Positions 14,916 to 24,400 of a stretch of 28,695 nt of DNA are shown piece after piece. The translations under genes were made by a program, and so were the position numbers. Positions within the stretch are counted from its first letter, which is position 1. Each line of letters opens with the position of its first letter. The stretch comes from DASTPP01 sp035762175 (GTDB lineage Bacteria > Myxococcota_A > Polyangia > Polyangiales > Polyangiaceae). A model generated the notes under the pieces. That model was not told the DNA's origin. It searched no databases and saw only the letters and a list, made by a program, of their open reading frames with translations. The stretch is from the NCBI GenBank assembly GCA_035762175.1, contig DASTPP010000434.1, positions 1-28,695 of the forward strand. The letters run 5' to 3'.

Positions 14916-16907
14916 ATGAGCGAAACGCAGCAGACGACGGCGAAGAAGACGGCGAGAGAGCGGCTCGAAGAGCGGGGCAAGGTGCCGCGCGACGTGGTGG
15001 CGGTGAGGGTGGGCGGGCGCGTGCTCGACCTGCACACGCCCTTCGACGCGGGGGCCGAGTTCGAGCCCGTGCGCGCCCAAGACCCCGCGGGGCTCGAGGT
15101 CATCCGGCACTCGACCGCGCACGTGATGGCGGACGCCGTGCAGCGGCTCTTTCCGGGCACGCAGGTGACGATCGGCCCCGCGATCGAAGACGGCTTTTAT
15201 TACGACTTCGACCGGCCCGACGGCCCCTTCACCGACGACGACCTCCGGCGCATCGAGGCCAAGATGGCCGAGATCGTCAAGGCCGACGCGCCCTTCCGGC
15301 GCCGGGTCGTCGCGCGCGCCGAGGCGGTCGAGCGCTTCCGAAAGCTCGGCGAGCACTACAAGGTCGAGATCATCGAGTCGCGCCCCCCGGGCGAAGAGCT
15401 GACGTTCTACGAGCACGGCGCCCCCGGGTCCGAGTGGGTCGACTTCTGCGCCGGCCCGCACGTGCCGAGCACGGGCCTCTTGCGCGCGGTCAAGCTGACG
15501 AGCGTGGCGGGCGCGTACTGGCGCGGCGACGAGCGCAACAAGATGCTCCAGCGCATCTACGGCACCGCGTTCGCGACGCCCGACGCGCTCAAAGAGCACC
15601 TCGACCTGCTCGAGGAGGCGAAGAAGCGCGACCACCGCAAGCTCGGCAAGGAGCTCGGGCTCTTCCTGTTCGACGAGCAGGCGCCGGCGATGCCCTTCCT
15701 CTTGCCGCGGGGCGCGCGCGTCATGAACCGCCTCGTCGACTTCGTGCGCTCGGTCTACGACCGCGAGGGCTACGACGAGGTCGTCACGCCGCAGATCTTC
15801 GACAAGCGGCTCTTCGAGACGAGCGGCCACCTCGCGAACTACCGCGACAACATGTACTTCGCCTTCACCGAGGACGACCTCGACGGCCTCGCCGACGCGC
15901 TCGCGGCCGCCCCGGCCGAGGCGAACGAGCGGCGCGAGTTCGTGCGCGCGCGCGTGCGCGAGCTCGGGCGCTGGGCGCAGAAGCCGATGAACTGCCCCTC
16001 GCACTGCGTCATCTTCGGCCAGCGGCGGCGCAGCTACCGCGAGCTGCCCCTGCGGCTCGCCGACTTCGGGCGCCTGCACCGCTACGAGCGGGGGGGCGCC
16101 GTGCACGGGCTGGCGCGCGTGCGCAGCTTCTCCCAAGACGACGCCCACATCTTCTGCTCGCCCGAGTCGCTCGAGGCCGAGATGGCGGGCTTTTTGCGCA
16201 TGCTCTACGCCCTCTACCGGGCCTTTTCGTTCGAGAAGATCGACGTCAAGCTGGCGACCCGGCCCGAGCCCCGGCTCGGCACCGACGCGATGTGGGACGA
16301 GGCCGAGGGCGCGCTCGAGCGGGCGCTGCGCGCGGCCGACCTGCCCTTCGAGTACTCGCCGGGCGAGGGGGCGTTCTACGGCCCGAAGCTCGAGTTTCAC
16401 GTGCGCGACGCGCTCAAGCGCAGCTGGCAGCTCGGCACGCTGCAGGTCGACTACGCCCTGCCCGAGCGCTTCGGGCTCGAGTACGTCGGCGAAGACGGGC
16501 GCGGGCACCGGCCGATCATGCTGCACCGCGCCGCCTACGGGTCGCTCGAGCGCTTCCTCGCGCTCTACATCGAGCACGTGGGCGGGGCCTTCCCCGCCTG
16601 GCTGGCGCCCGAGCAGGTGGCGGTGCTGACGGTGAGCGAGAAGCAAGACGACTACGCCCGCGAGGTGGGCGCGGCCCTGCGGGCGCGGGGGCTGCGCGTC
16701 GTCGAAGACCTGTCGAGCGACAAGCTCGGGGCCAAGATCCGCAACGCGCGGCTGATGCGCCTGCCCTTCCTCGCCGTGGTCGGCGCGAAAGAGGCCGAGG
16801 GCCGCGCGGTCAGCCCGCGCTCGCAGCAGAGGGGCGAGCTCGGCTCGATGCCCCTCGAGGCCTTCGTCGAGCTGGTGGCCCACGAGGCCCGGATGCCCGG
16901 CGCCTGA
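14916..16907 (+). CDS. thrS: Threonine--tRNA ligase
   Basis: This cytosolic enzyme charges tRNA-Thr. Its length of 663 residues is near the usual 640. The TGS-like N-terminus (about 25-55) is reduced. The editing domain is intact, with HSTAH (65-69) and FCAGPHV. Class II motifs are motif 1 around VTPQIFDKRLFETSGHLANY, motif 2 in FGRLHRYERGGAVHGLARVRSFSQDD, and motif 3 in PIMLHRAAYGSLERFLALYIEH. Zinc ligands are Cys in MNCPSH, His in DDAHIFC and His in MLHR; MNCPSH replaces the usual MNCPGH. About 28 extra, Ala-rich residues lie between DNMYFAF and KPMNCPSH compared with E. coli. The anticodon domain is about 560-655. The ATG at 14916 follows GCGGGGG about 8 nt upstream. infC follows, as in many bacteria. 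Confidence 0.97.
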   Translation: MSETQQTTAKKTARERLEERGKVPRDVVAVRVGGRVLDLHTPFDAGAEFEPVRAQDPAGLEVIRHSTAHVMADAVQRLFPGTQVTIGPAIEDGFYYDFDRPDGPFTDDDLRRIEAKMAEIVKADAPFRRRVVARAEAVERFRKLGEHYKVEIIESRPPGEELTFYEHGAPGSEWVDFCAGPHVPSTGLLRAVKLTSVAGAYWRGDERNKMLQRIYGTAFATPDALKEHLDLLEEAKKRDHRKLGKELGLFLFDEQAPAMPFLLPRGARVMNRLVDFVRSVYDREGYDEVVTPQIFDKRLFETSGHLANYRDNMYFAFTEDDLDGLADALAAAPAEANERREFVRARVRELGRWAQKPMNCPSHCVIFGQRRRSYRELPLRLADFGRLHRYERGGAVHGLARVRSFSQDDAHIFCSPESLEAEMAGFLRMLYALYRAFSFEKIDVKLATRPEPRLGTDAMWDEAEGALERALRAADLPFEYSPGEGAFYGPKLEFHVRDALKRSWQLGTLQVDYALPERFGLEYVGEDGRGHRPIMLHRAAYGSLERFLALYIEHVGGAFPAWLAPEQVAVLTVSEKQDDYAREVGAALRARGLRVVEDLSSDKLGAKIRNARLMRLPFLAVVGAKEAEGRAVSPRSQQRGELGSMPLEAFVELVAHEARMPGA

Positions 16908-17167
16908 GCGCCCCCCTCGGCCCGGCCCCGGCCCGGGGCCCGGGCCGACCCGGGGGCCTACAGCGGCGGGCGAGGGGCGCCTTCCTACGCCGTCCGGGGC
17001 GGGCCGCGGGGGCGGCCGCGGGGCGCATTTCTCCCCCCGCGGCGCGTTGCTTTCGCCGACGGGCTCTGCTCCCATGGAGCCCTGGGGCGCGGGTTCGACC
17101 CGGCGAAAGGCGCCGCCGCCCGGCCCCGTCACGCTCTGAACCCGGCGAAGGAGGCACTGGAGAATAC
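16908..17167 (+). promoter_or_regulatory. thrS-infC intergenic region with two GC-rich hairpins
   Basis: The 260-bp gap has no gene. Hairpin 1 (16918-16947) pairs CGGCCCGG with CCGGGCCG, and a further CCCC/GGGG inside, 12 bp in all with one bulge. Hairpin 2 pairs CCGCGGGG (17016-17023) with CCCCGCGG (17035-17042). Neither has a T-run, so they may serve Rho-dependent termination or mRNA processing, or be the structured leader of infC. AAGGAGG at 17150-17156 followed by GGAGA supports the infC start. Confidence 0.4.
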
Positions 17168-17953
17168 ATGGCGACGGGACGACCCCGCTTCGACCCCCGG
17201 CAACAGCAACAGCGCGGCCCCGCCGTCCGCGTCAACCAGCGCATCCGCGTGCCCGAAGTGCGCGTCATCGACGCCGACGGCTCGATGCTCGGCATCATGC
17301 CCACGCACGAGGCGCTCCAGGCCGCGCAGCGCAAGGGGCTCGACCTGGTCGAGGTCAACCCGAAGGCCGTCCCGCCGGTCTGCAAGATCCTCGACTTCGG
17401 CAAGTTCAAGTACGAGACGGCCAAGCAGGCGCGCGACGCCAAGCGCAAGCAGACCGTCGTCGACATCAAAGAGATCAAGCTGCGGCCGAAGACCGACGAC
17501 CACGACCTCGACTTCAAGTCGCGCGCGGCGCGCCGCTTCATGGAGGCGGGCAACAAGGTCAAGTTCACGGTGCGCTTCCGCGGCCGCGAGATCACGCACC
17601 CCGAGATGGCCCAGCAGCAGCTCGACTGGCTGATGGGGCAGCTCGACGACGTCGGCAACGTCGAGGTGCGCCCCCAGATGGACGGCCGCACGATGACCCT
17701 GCTGATGGCGCCCAAGCCCCAGGTCATGCAGCGCGTCGCGCAGCTCAAGGTGCAGCGCGAGAAAGAGCGCCAGCTCGCGCTCAAAGAGGGCCGCACCCCG
17801 GCGCCCGAGCCCGAGCCCGAGCCCGATCTCGTCGACGACGACGACGATGACGACGACGACGACGACGACGACGACGAGGCCGAGCCGAGCGGCAAGGCCG
17901 GCGCCGCCCCGGCCAACGCGGCGCGCCCCGCGCGGGCCGAGGGCCGGGCCTGA
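17168..17953 (+). CDS. infC: Translation initiation factor IF-3 with acidic C-terminal extension
   Basis: IF-3 binds the 30S subunit and controls start-codon and initiator-tRNA selection. The N-domain (about 20-90) has VRVNQRIRVPEVRVIDADG, GLDLVEVNPKAVPPVCKILDFGKFKYE; the C-domain (about 95-180) has KEIKLRPKTDDHDLDFKSRAARRFM, KVKFTVRFRGREITH and the end MDGRTMTLLMAPK. At 261 residues it exceeds the usual ~175 by about 75 residues. The extra tail contains PEPEPEPD, 14 consecutive Asp (17834-17875, a GAC microsatellite with one GAT) and an Ala/Pro/Arg end. Myxococcus Dsg is an IF-3 with a C-terminal extension needed for development, a likely parallel. It starts with ATG, not the AUU used by E. 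coli for autoregulation. rpmI and rplT do not follow. Confidence 0.96.
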   Translation: MATGRPRFDPRQQQQRGPAVRVNQRIRVPEVRVIDADGSMLGIMPTHEALQAAQRKGLDLVEVNPKAVPPVCKILDFGKFKYETAKQARDAKRKQTVVDIKEIKLRPKTDDHDLDFKSRAARRFMEAGNKVKFTVRFRGREITHPEMAQQQLDWLMGQLDDVGNVEVRPQMDGRTMTLLMAPKPQVMQRVAQLKVQREKERQLALKEGRTPAPEPEPEPDLVDDDDDDDDDDDDDDEAEPSGKAGAAPANAARPARAEGRA

Positions 17954-18029
17954 GCTCCCGCCCGGGGCCGCCCCGGCCGCCCCCGGCACCCGCCGGGGGC
18001 GCGGCCAGGGCGCCGACGGGCGACGATTC

Positions 18030-18057
18030 TTGACCTGTACCGCCGGTACGCTACCTT
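18030..18057 (+). promoter_or_regulatory. Promoter with central dyad for the metal-efflux operon
   Basis: TTGACC (18030-18035), a 16-bp spacer and TACCTT (18052-18057) form the promoter. The spacer holds the perfect palindrome GTACCG-C-CGGTAC (18037-18049). A dyad between -35 and -10 is the layout of MerR-family operators, but those have 19-20 bp spacers, so another metal regulator (ArsR/CzrA or TetR type) is as likely. The start would be near 18064, only 5 bp before the first ATG of the next gene. Confidence 0.55.
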
Positions 18058-18068
18058 CGGCGTGCCCA

Positions 18069-18566
18069 ATGGCGCTGGCGAAGCTCACCCGCCTACGCGT
18101 AATGCGGCTCGCGTTCGCCGCCGTGGCGCTCTTTTTCCTGGTGAGCAACGTCCGCTCGCTCGCGGCTCAGCCCTTCGCGGCCCCGGCGCGCGCGGTTCCG
18201 CTGCTCAAGGCCGCGTGGGGCCCGGCCTCGGGCGCCGAGCGGGCGGCCGAGCGCGCGGCGCAGCGCGCCTGGGTCCGCCGCGGCCCCGGGCGCTCGCTCG
18301 CCATGGCGCGAAGCCTGGCCGCTGTCGTCAATCGCGCGAACGCCGAGACCGCCTCGGCCGCGTCCGAGTGGGCCTTCGACGAGGGCGACGACGAGGGGCG
18401 GGTCAGCGGGGGCGCCGGCGACGAGCTGGTCGACGTCTTCTGGCTCGACCGACGGCCCGAAGCGCCTCCGCCCCCGCCGGCGCTCGCCCCCTGGGGCCGC
18501 CCCGAGGCGCCGGGCGCGCCGCGCGAGCCCTTCTGCCCGCCGATCCAGCGGCCTCCCATCGGCTGA
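18069..18566 (+). CDS. Small exported protein, first gene of the efflux operon
   Basis: This 165-residue protein has a signal peptide (basic MALAKLTRLRVMRL, hydrophobic AFAAVALFFLV, then AAQPFA). The mature part is Ala/Arg-rich, with a central acidic stretch (EWAFDEGDDEGR) and a Pro-rich end (PEAPPPPPALAPW, FCPPIQRPPIG). There is a single Cys and no His cluster, so a metal-binding role is not evident. No family is recognised. An alternative start at the ATG at 18102 (MRLAFAAVAL) would fit better with a transcription start near 18064; neither start has a good ribosome site. It lies 135 bp before the TolC-like gene on the same strand with no terminator, so it likely belongs to the operon. Confidence 0.65.
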   Translation: MALAKLTRLRVMRLAFAAVALFFLVSNVRSLAAQPFAAPARAVPLLKAAWGPASGAERAAERAAQRAWVRRGPGRSLAMARSLAAVVNRANAETASAASEWAFDEGDDEGRVSGGAGDELVDVFWLDRRPEAPPPPPALAPWGRPEAPGAPREPFCPPIQRPPIG

Positions 18567-18700
18567 GCCCCTCGCCACGAGGGTGGCCGGGGGGGGCAGC
18601 CCGTGGGATGGGCAATGTCGGAAGGCGGGCCTCGAGGCGAGGGGGCTCGTCGCGCCGCCTCGCGCGGCGCCGGGTCTCGCCGGGTGACTGGAGGGCGACG

Positions 18701-20206
18701 GTGGTGTTTCGATCCGCATGCTTGTGGGCATTGGCGGTGTTGGTATTGGGCACGTCGGCGTCGGCGCAGACGGGCGGCGGGGCGGGGCCGGCGACCGGGC
18801 CGTCCACGCCCGCGCAGCCGGCGCCCGCGCGGCCCGGCCCGGGGCAGGGCTCGCCCCCGACCCGGCCGAGCCCCGAGCTGCCGACGCGCCCCGGGGGCGC
18901 GGGCGCCGGCGCCGGCGCCCCCGGCGGGCCCCCCCTCGCGCCGCCCGTGGCCCCGCCCCCTTCGGCCTCGCCCGTCGGCCCGCTGCGCTCGCTGCCGCGC
19001 GAGGGCGAGACGACCGAGGTCGTCCGCGGCGCGGGCGAGGTGTCGTCGCTGCCCACGCTCGCCCGCGTCATCGCCCTCGCCAAAGAGCGCGCCCCCGGCG
19101 TCGTCTCGGCCAAGGCCGACCTGAACGTCGGCCGCTCGAGCTACGCCGGCGCCCGCCTCTCGCCGCTGACCAACCCGTACCTTGAGGTCTTCGTCGACCG
19201 CGGCAACATGAACGCCACGAAAGACGTCGCGGTGCAGGCCAACCTCTGGCTGCCGGTCGAGCTCTCGGGCCAGCGCGGCCGCCGCATCGACGAGGCCGAC
19301 GCCCTCGTCGCCTGGAAGAGCCAGAGCGTCGAGGCCGCGCGCGCGGCGTCCGTCGGCGAGGCGGTGCGGCTCTACGGCGACGTGCTCGTCAACGCCGAGC
19401 GCGTCCGGTCGTTCGAGTCGGTGCTCACGACCGCGCGCGCCGAGGCCGAGCTCTACGAGGCGCGCCTGCGCGCCGGCGACGCCACCCAGCAGGACGCGAA
19501 GCTCGCCGTGGTCGAGGTCGTGCGCAACTCGGTCGCGCTCGCCGAGAGCCGCGCCGACTACGCCCGCTCGTCGGCCGAGCTCGCCCGCGCGCTCGGGCAA
19601 GAGGGCTTCGGGCCGCCCGACGGCGGCGCCGTCGACCCGCCGCCGATGCCCGAGGCCGACCCGGGCGCGTGGGTCGACCGCTCGATCAAGCGCTCGCCCT
19701 ACCTGCTCGCGTACGAGAAAGAGGCCACGTACTACGCCCGCGCGAAGGAGCGCCAGGCCATCGAGTCGCACGTGCCGGTCAACGTCATCGTGACGGCGGG
19801 GCGGGGCGACCTCGGCGAGACGCGGCTCGGCGGCGGCCTCTCCTGGACGTTCCCCGTCCTGCGCACCAACCAGGGCGAGCAGGCCCGCGCCGAGGCCGAG
19901 CGCGCCCGGGCGCTCGCCGAGCGCGACGTGCGCAAGCGGTCGCTGGTCGCGCTCCTGCGCGGGCTCTACGACGAGCGGCTGACGGTGCGCACGGCCATCG
20001 ACGAGGTGGCGCGCACGGGCGAGCCGGCGGCCCAGGAGGCCCTCGACGCCGCCATCCAGACGCAGCGGGCGGGCAAGGGCGAGTTCTTGCGGGTGCTCAC
20101 CGCCCGGCGCGACCTCGCGCTCTTGCGCTCGCGGCGCCTCGAGCTGGCGCGGCGCGAGTGGTCGATCGTCGGCGACATCGTTACCTTGACGGGAGAGCTT
20201 CCATGA
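18701..20206 (+). CDS. TolC/CzcC-like outer membrane efflux channel
   Basis: This is the outer-membrane channel of the tripartite efflux pump. It starts with a signal peptide (VFRSACLWALAVLVLGTSASAQ). A Pro/Gly/Ala linker of about 90 residues follows, longer than usual. The two OEP repeats run from about 115 (LPTLARVIALAKERAPGVVSAKADLNVGRSSYAGARLSPLTNPYLEVF) to 495, with long coiled-coil helices (VGEAVRLYGDVLVNAERVRSFESVL and QARAEAERARALAERDVRKRSL). RSPYLLAYEKE starts the second repeat region. Total length is 501. Two adjacent GTG codons can start it (18701 or 18704), with GGAGGG 5 or 8 nt before. Its stop overlaps the start of the adaptor gene (ATGA), so translation is coupled. Confidence 0.88.
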   Translation: MVFRSACLWALAVLVLGTSASAQTGGGAGPATGPSTPAQPAPARPGPGQGSPPTRPSPELPTRPGGAGAGAGAPGGPPLAPPVAPPPSASPVGPLRSLPREGETTEVVRGAGEVSSLPTLARVIALAKERAPGVVSAKADLNVGRSSYAGARLSPLTNPYLEVFVDRGNMNATKDVAVQANLWLPVELSGQRGRRIDEADALVAWKSQSVEAARAASVGEAVRLYGDVLVNAERVRSFESVLTTARAEAELYEARLRAGDATQQDAKLAVVEVVRNSVALAESRADYARSSAELARALGQEGFGPPDGGAVDPPPMPEADPGAWVDRSIKRSPYLLAYEKEATYYARAKERQAIESHVPVNVIVTAGRGDLGETRLGGGLSWTFPVLRTNQGEQARAEAERARALAERDVRKRSLVALLRGLYDERLTVRTAIDEVARTGEPAAQEALDAAIQTQRAGKGEFLRVLTARRDLALLRSRRLELARREWSIVGDIVTLTGELP

Positions 20207-21471
20207 CGTCCGCAGAGAGAACCAAGGGCCCCGGCGCGACGCGCGAGCTGACGCCGCAGTCGAGCGCGCCGCCCCCGCCCGCCGCCCGCGGCTCGCTCGC
20301 GCCCTCGCGCGCGCGGCGGCCGCGCTGGGCCTACGCGCTCGTGGCCGCGGGGGCCGCGCTCGCCCTCGGGGGCGGGCTCTACTACGCCCGCGGCGGGGGC
20401 GGGGGCGAGGCGGCCGCCGCGGCCGACCGGCCCAAGCGCGACGTGCCCCGGCTCGAGGGGCGCGCCATCGTCTTCTCGCCCGCCTTCCGCGACCGGGCCG
20501 GGGTCAAGCTCGCCCCCGTCGCGCGCCACAACCTGACGCCCGAGGTCAAGGTCGTCGGCACCGTGACCTTCGACCCCGAGCACGTCGCCGCCGTCGGCAC
20601 GCGCATCCGCGGCATCATCAGCAAGGTGCTCAAGGTCGAGGGCGACCCGGTCAAGAAGGGCGACGCCATCGCCGAGATCGAGAGCGCCGAGCTCGGCCAG
20701 GCCCAGGCCGACATCGCCGTCGCCCAGGCCCACAAGAAGGCCGCCGAGCTGAACGCCACGCGCGAAGAAGAGCTCGCCGCCAAGCGCCTGTCGACCGCGC
20801 GCGAGGCCGAGGTCGCGCGCGCCACGCTCGAAGAGCAGAAGGCCATGCTCTCGGCCGCGCAGCAGCGCGCGGCCGCCCTCGGCGGCGCCACCCACGGCGG
20901 CTTCGGCACCTACGTGCTGCGCGCGCCGCTCGACGGCTCGGTCGTCGAGCGGCACGTCGCCCCCGGCCAGTCGGTCGAGAACAACGTCGTCGCCTTCCGC
21001 GTCGCCAACCTCGACCAGCTCTGGGTCGAGCTCGCCGTCTTCGAGCGCGACATCGGCGCCGTCCGCCAGAACGACGTCGTCGAGATCATCCCGCTGTCCG
21101 ACCCGAACAAGAAGATCCAGGGCCGCGTCGCCCACGTCGGCGAGGTCATCGACCTGAACACCCGCAGCGCCGGCGTGCGCGTCGAGGTCGACAACCGCGC
21201 CCGCGGCCTGCGCCCCGGCCAGTCGGTCTCCGCCCTCATCCGCGCCTCCGGCCCCGCCCGCGAGGGCCTCTCGGTGCCCCAGTCGGCCGTCACCTACGTC
21301 GACGGCAAGCCCACGGTCTTCATCGCCGAGACCGACACCCGCGTCCTGCCCGCCGAGGTCGAGCTCGGCGCCTCCGACGGCAAGGCGCAAGAAGTCCTCG
21401 GCGGCCTGCGCGAGGGCCAGCAGGTCGTCGCCGAGGGCGTCTTCGCCCTCAAGAGCGAGCTCTTCCGCTGA
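20203..21471 (+). CDS. RND periplasmic adaptor subunit (CzcB/HlyD family)
   Basis: This membrane-fusion protein links the RND pump to the outer-membrane channel. Of 422 residues, about 45-65 form the membrane anchor (YALVAAGAALALGGGLYYA). The barrel-lipoyl part comes next (PEVKVVGTVTFDPEHVAAVGTRIRGIISKVLKVEGDPVKKGDAIAEIESAEL), then a helical hairpin (QAQADIAVAQAHKKAAELNATREEELAAKRLS), the second lipoyl half (GTYVLRAPLDGSVVERHVAPGQSVENN) and the beta-barrel (LWVELAVFERDIGAV). This is the CzcB/CusB pattern. It lacks the N-terminal Cys/His motifs of many adaptors in this group; such motifs occur instead in the lipoprotein at 12120. Start ATG overlaps the previous stop and has GGGAG about 8 nt upstream. 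Confidence 0.92.
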   Translation: MTSAERTKGPGATRELTPQSSAPPPPAARGSLAPSRARRPRWAYALVAAGAALALGGGLYYARGGGGGEAAAAADRPKRDVPRLEGRAIVFSPAFRDRAGVKLAPVARHNLTPEVKVVGTVTFDPEHVAAVGTRIRGIISKVLKVEGDPVKKGDAIAEIESAELGQAQADIAVAQAHKKAAELNATREEELAAKRLSTAREAEVARATLEEQKAMLSAAQQRAAALGGATHGGFGTYVLRAPLDGSVVERHVAPGQSVENNVVAFRVANLDQLWVELAVFERDIGAVRQNDVVEIIPLSDPNKKIQGRVAHVGEVIDLNTRSAGVRVEVDNRARGLRPGQSVSALIRASGPAREGLSVPQSAVTYVDGKPTVFIAETDTRVLPAEVELGASDGKAQEVLGGLREGQQVVAEGVFALKSELFR

Positions 21472-21491
21472 GGGGCCGCGGGCCGTAACCC

Positions 21492-24400
21492 ATGCTCGAA
21501 CGCATCGTCCTCGCCAGCATCCGCCTCCGGGCGCTGATGCTCACCCTGCTCGGCCTGCTGCTCGCCGCCGGCGGCTGGGCCGCGGCCACGCTGCCCATCG
21601 ACGCGATGCCCGACGTGTCGACCATCCAGGTCTCGGTGCTCACCACCGCCCCGGGCCTGTCGCCGGTCGAGGTCGAGCGCACCGTCACCGTGCCGATCGA
21701 GAACGGCCTGAACGGCGTGCCGGGCAACGTCGAGATCCGCAGCATCTCGCGCGCGGGCCTCTCGGCCGTCACCGTCGTCTTCACCGACGAGACCGACGTC
21801 TGGTTCGCCCGCCAGCTCGTGCTCGAGCGGCTGCGCTCGATTCAGGCCGACCTGCCGCCCACCGCCCAGACCCCCGAGCTCGCCCCCGTCTCGACCGGCC
21901 TCGGCGAGATCTACCAGTTCGTCGTGCGCTCGCCGAGCCACTCGCCGATGCAGCTGCGCACCATGCTCGACTGGGAGATCGTCCCCAAGCTCCGGAGCGT
22001 GCCCGGCGTCATCGAGGTCAACACCATGGGCGGCGACCTCAAGCAGTACCAGGTCGTCGTCGACCGCGGCCGGCTCAAGGCCCAGCGCATGACCCTCGAA
22101 GACGTGCTCGAGGCCCTGCGCTCGGCCAACGTCAACGTCGGCGGCGGCTACATCGAGCGGCGCGGCGAGGCGTTCACCATCCGCGGCCAGGGCATGCTGC
22201 GCACCGAGGACGAGATCGCCGACGTCGTCGTGCGCAGCGAGGCCGACGGCACCGCCGTGCTCGTGCGCCACGTCGCCGACGTCAAGGTCGGCTCCGCCCT
22301 GCGCTACGGCGTCATCACCCAGAACGGCGAGGGCGAGGCCGTCACCGGCATCGTCATGATGCTGCTCGGCGCCAACAGCCGCGACGTCGTGCGCGCCGTC
22401 GCCGACCGGGTCGACGAGATCCGCCGCGAGCTGCCCCCCGGCGTCGCGATCGACGTCGTCTACGACCGCGCCGACTTCGTCGGGCGCACGGTCTCGACGG
22501 TGCTGCACAACCTGGTCGAGGGCGTGCTCATCGTCACCGTCGTGCTCGCGCTCTTCCTCGGCACCGTGCGCGGCGCCCTCGCCGTCGTCATCGGCATCCC
22601 CGCCGCGATGAGCATCGCCCTCCTGGGCATGCACTACTTCAAGATCACCGGCGACCTGATGAGCCTCGGCGCCATCGACTTCGGCTTCCTCGTCGACGGG
22701 CCCATCGTCATCCTCGAGGCCGTCATGGCCGGCACCGCGGGCAAGGCGCTCGTCGGCTCGGCCCGCCGGCGCGAGTACGGCCGCGTCGCCTCCGGCGTCG
22801 TGCGCCCCGTCGCCTTCGCCGTCGCCATCATCATGCTCGTCTACGTGCCCCTGCTCTCGCTCGAGGGCGTCGAGGGCAAGATGTTCCGCCCCATGGCCCT
22901 GACCATGGCGTGCGCCCTCTTCGGCGCCCTCGTCTACTCCGTCCTCTTCTTCCCCGCCGTGCTGATGGCCCTCGTCGCCCCGCCCAAGGGCCACGGCCCG
23001 CACTGGGTCGAGAAGCTCGGCGAGCTCTACGGCCGCGTCGTGCCCTGGGCCCTCGAGAAGCGCTGGCTGCTCATCGGCGCCTCCACCGCCGCCCTCGTCG
23101 CCACCGGCTACGTCTTCGCCGGCGCCGGCGCCGACTTCGTCCCCCGCATCTTCGAGGGCGACGCCGTCGTCACCATCCGCCGCGCCCCCAGCATCGGGCT
23201 CGACGAGGCCCGCAAGCTCGACCTCGAGACCGAGAAGATCCTCAACTCGTACCCCGAGGTCCTCACCTCGCTCGGCATGACCGGCCGCGCCGAGGTCGCC
23301 ATCGACCCCGTCGGCAACGACAACACCGACATCCTCGTCCGCCTCAAGCCCCTCGACGACTGGCAGACCGCCCACGACTTCGACGCCCTGTCCGAGGTCA
23401 TCAAAGACCGCGTCGAGAGCGAGGTGCCCGGCACCTTCGTCTCGGTCTCGCAGCCCATCGAAGACAAGACCAACGAGCTCATCAGCGGCTCGCGCGCCGA
23501 CGTCTCGATCAAGATCTTCGGCTCCGACATCGACGAGCTCGCCAAGCTCGCCGACGCCATCGGCGAAGAGGTCAAGGGCGTCCAGGGCTCGGGCGACGTG
23601 CGCATCGAGCGCCTGCTCGGCCAGCCCATCATCAGCGCCCGCGCCGACCGCGCCCGCATGGCCCGCTACGGCGTCAAGGTCGAAGACGCCTTCGCCGTGC
23701 TCTCCGCCTCGCGCGAGGGCGTCAAGGTCGGCGAGATCTACGAGCAGCAGCGCCGCTTCGACCTGCGCGTGCTCAACCCCCCCGCCGAGCCCACCGCCGC
23801 CTCCATCGGCGACCTCTTCGTCGAGACCGCCGGCGGCGGCACCGTGCCGCTGCGCGAGGTCGTCAAGCTCGACGAGGGCGACGGCCCCACCGCCGTCCGC
23901 CGCCAAGACCGCGAGCGCACCGTCCGCGTCGACGTCAACCTGCGCGGCCGCGACCTCGTCTCCTGGGTCAACGACGCCAAGGCCGTGGTCGCGCAGAAGT
24001 TCCCCATGAAGGCCGGCTACCACGTCACCTGGGGCGGCCAGTTCGAGAACTTCGAGCGCGCCCAGAAGCGCCTCGCCGTCGTCGTGCCCGTCGCCGTCGC
24101 CATCATCTTCGGCATGCTTTTTTGGATGTTCCAGAACCTGCGCTTCGCCCTCGCCGTCTTCGTCACCGTCCCCTTCGCCCTCACCGGCGGCATGCTCGGC
24201 CTGCTCGCCCGCGGCCTGTCGTTCAGCCTGCCCGCCGCCGTCGGCTTCATCGCCCTCGGCGGCATCGCCGTGCTCAACGGCGTCGTCATCGCCACCGAGG
24301 TCCGCAAGCTCATCCTCTCCGGCGCCCCCCTCGACGACGCCGTCGCCCGCGGCACCACCGCCGTCGTGCGCGCCGTGCTCACCACCGCCGCCGTCGCCGC

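Noticed and set aside
16918..16947. Rho-independent terminator after thrS
   Set aside because: The stem is strong but no T-run follows, so it is listed only as a leader/intergenic hairpin.
14781..17132. Long minus-strand open frame antisense to thrS
   Set aside because: Low-complexity composition and no recognisable family; thrS on the plus strand explains the region.
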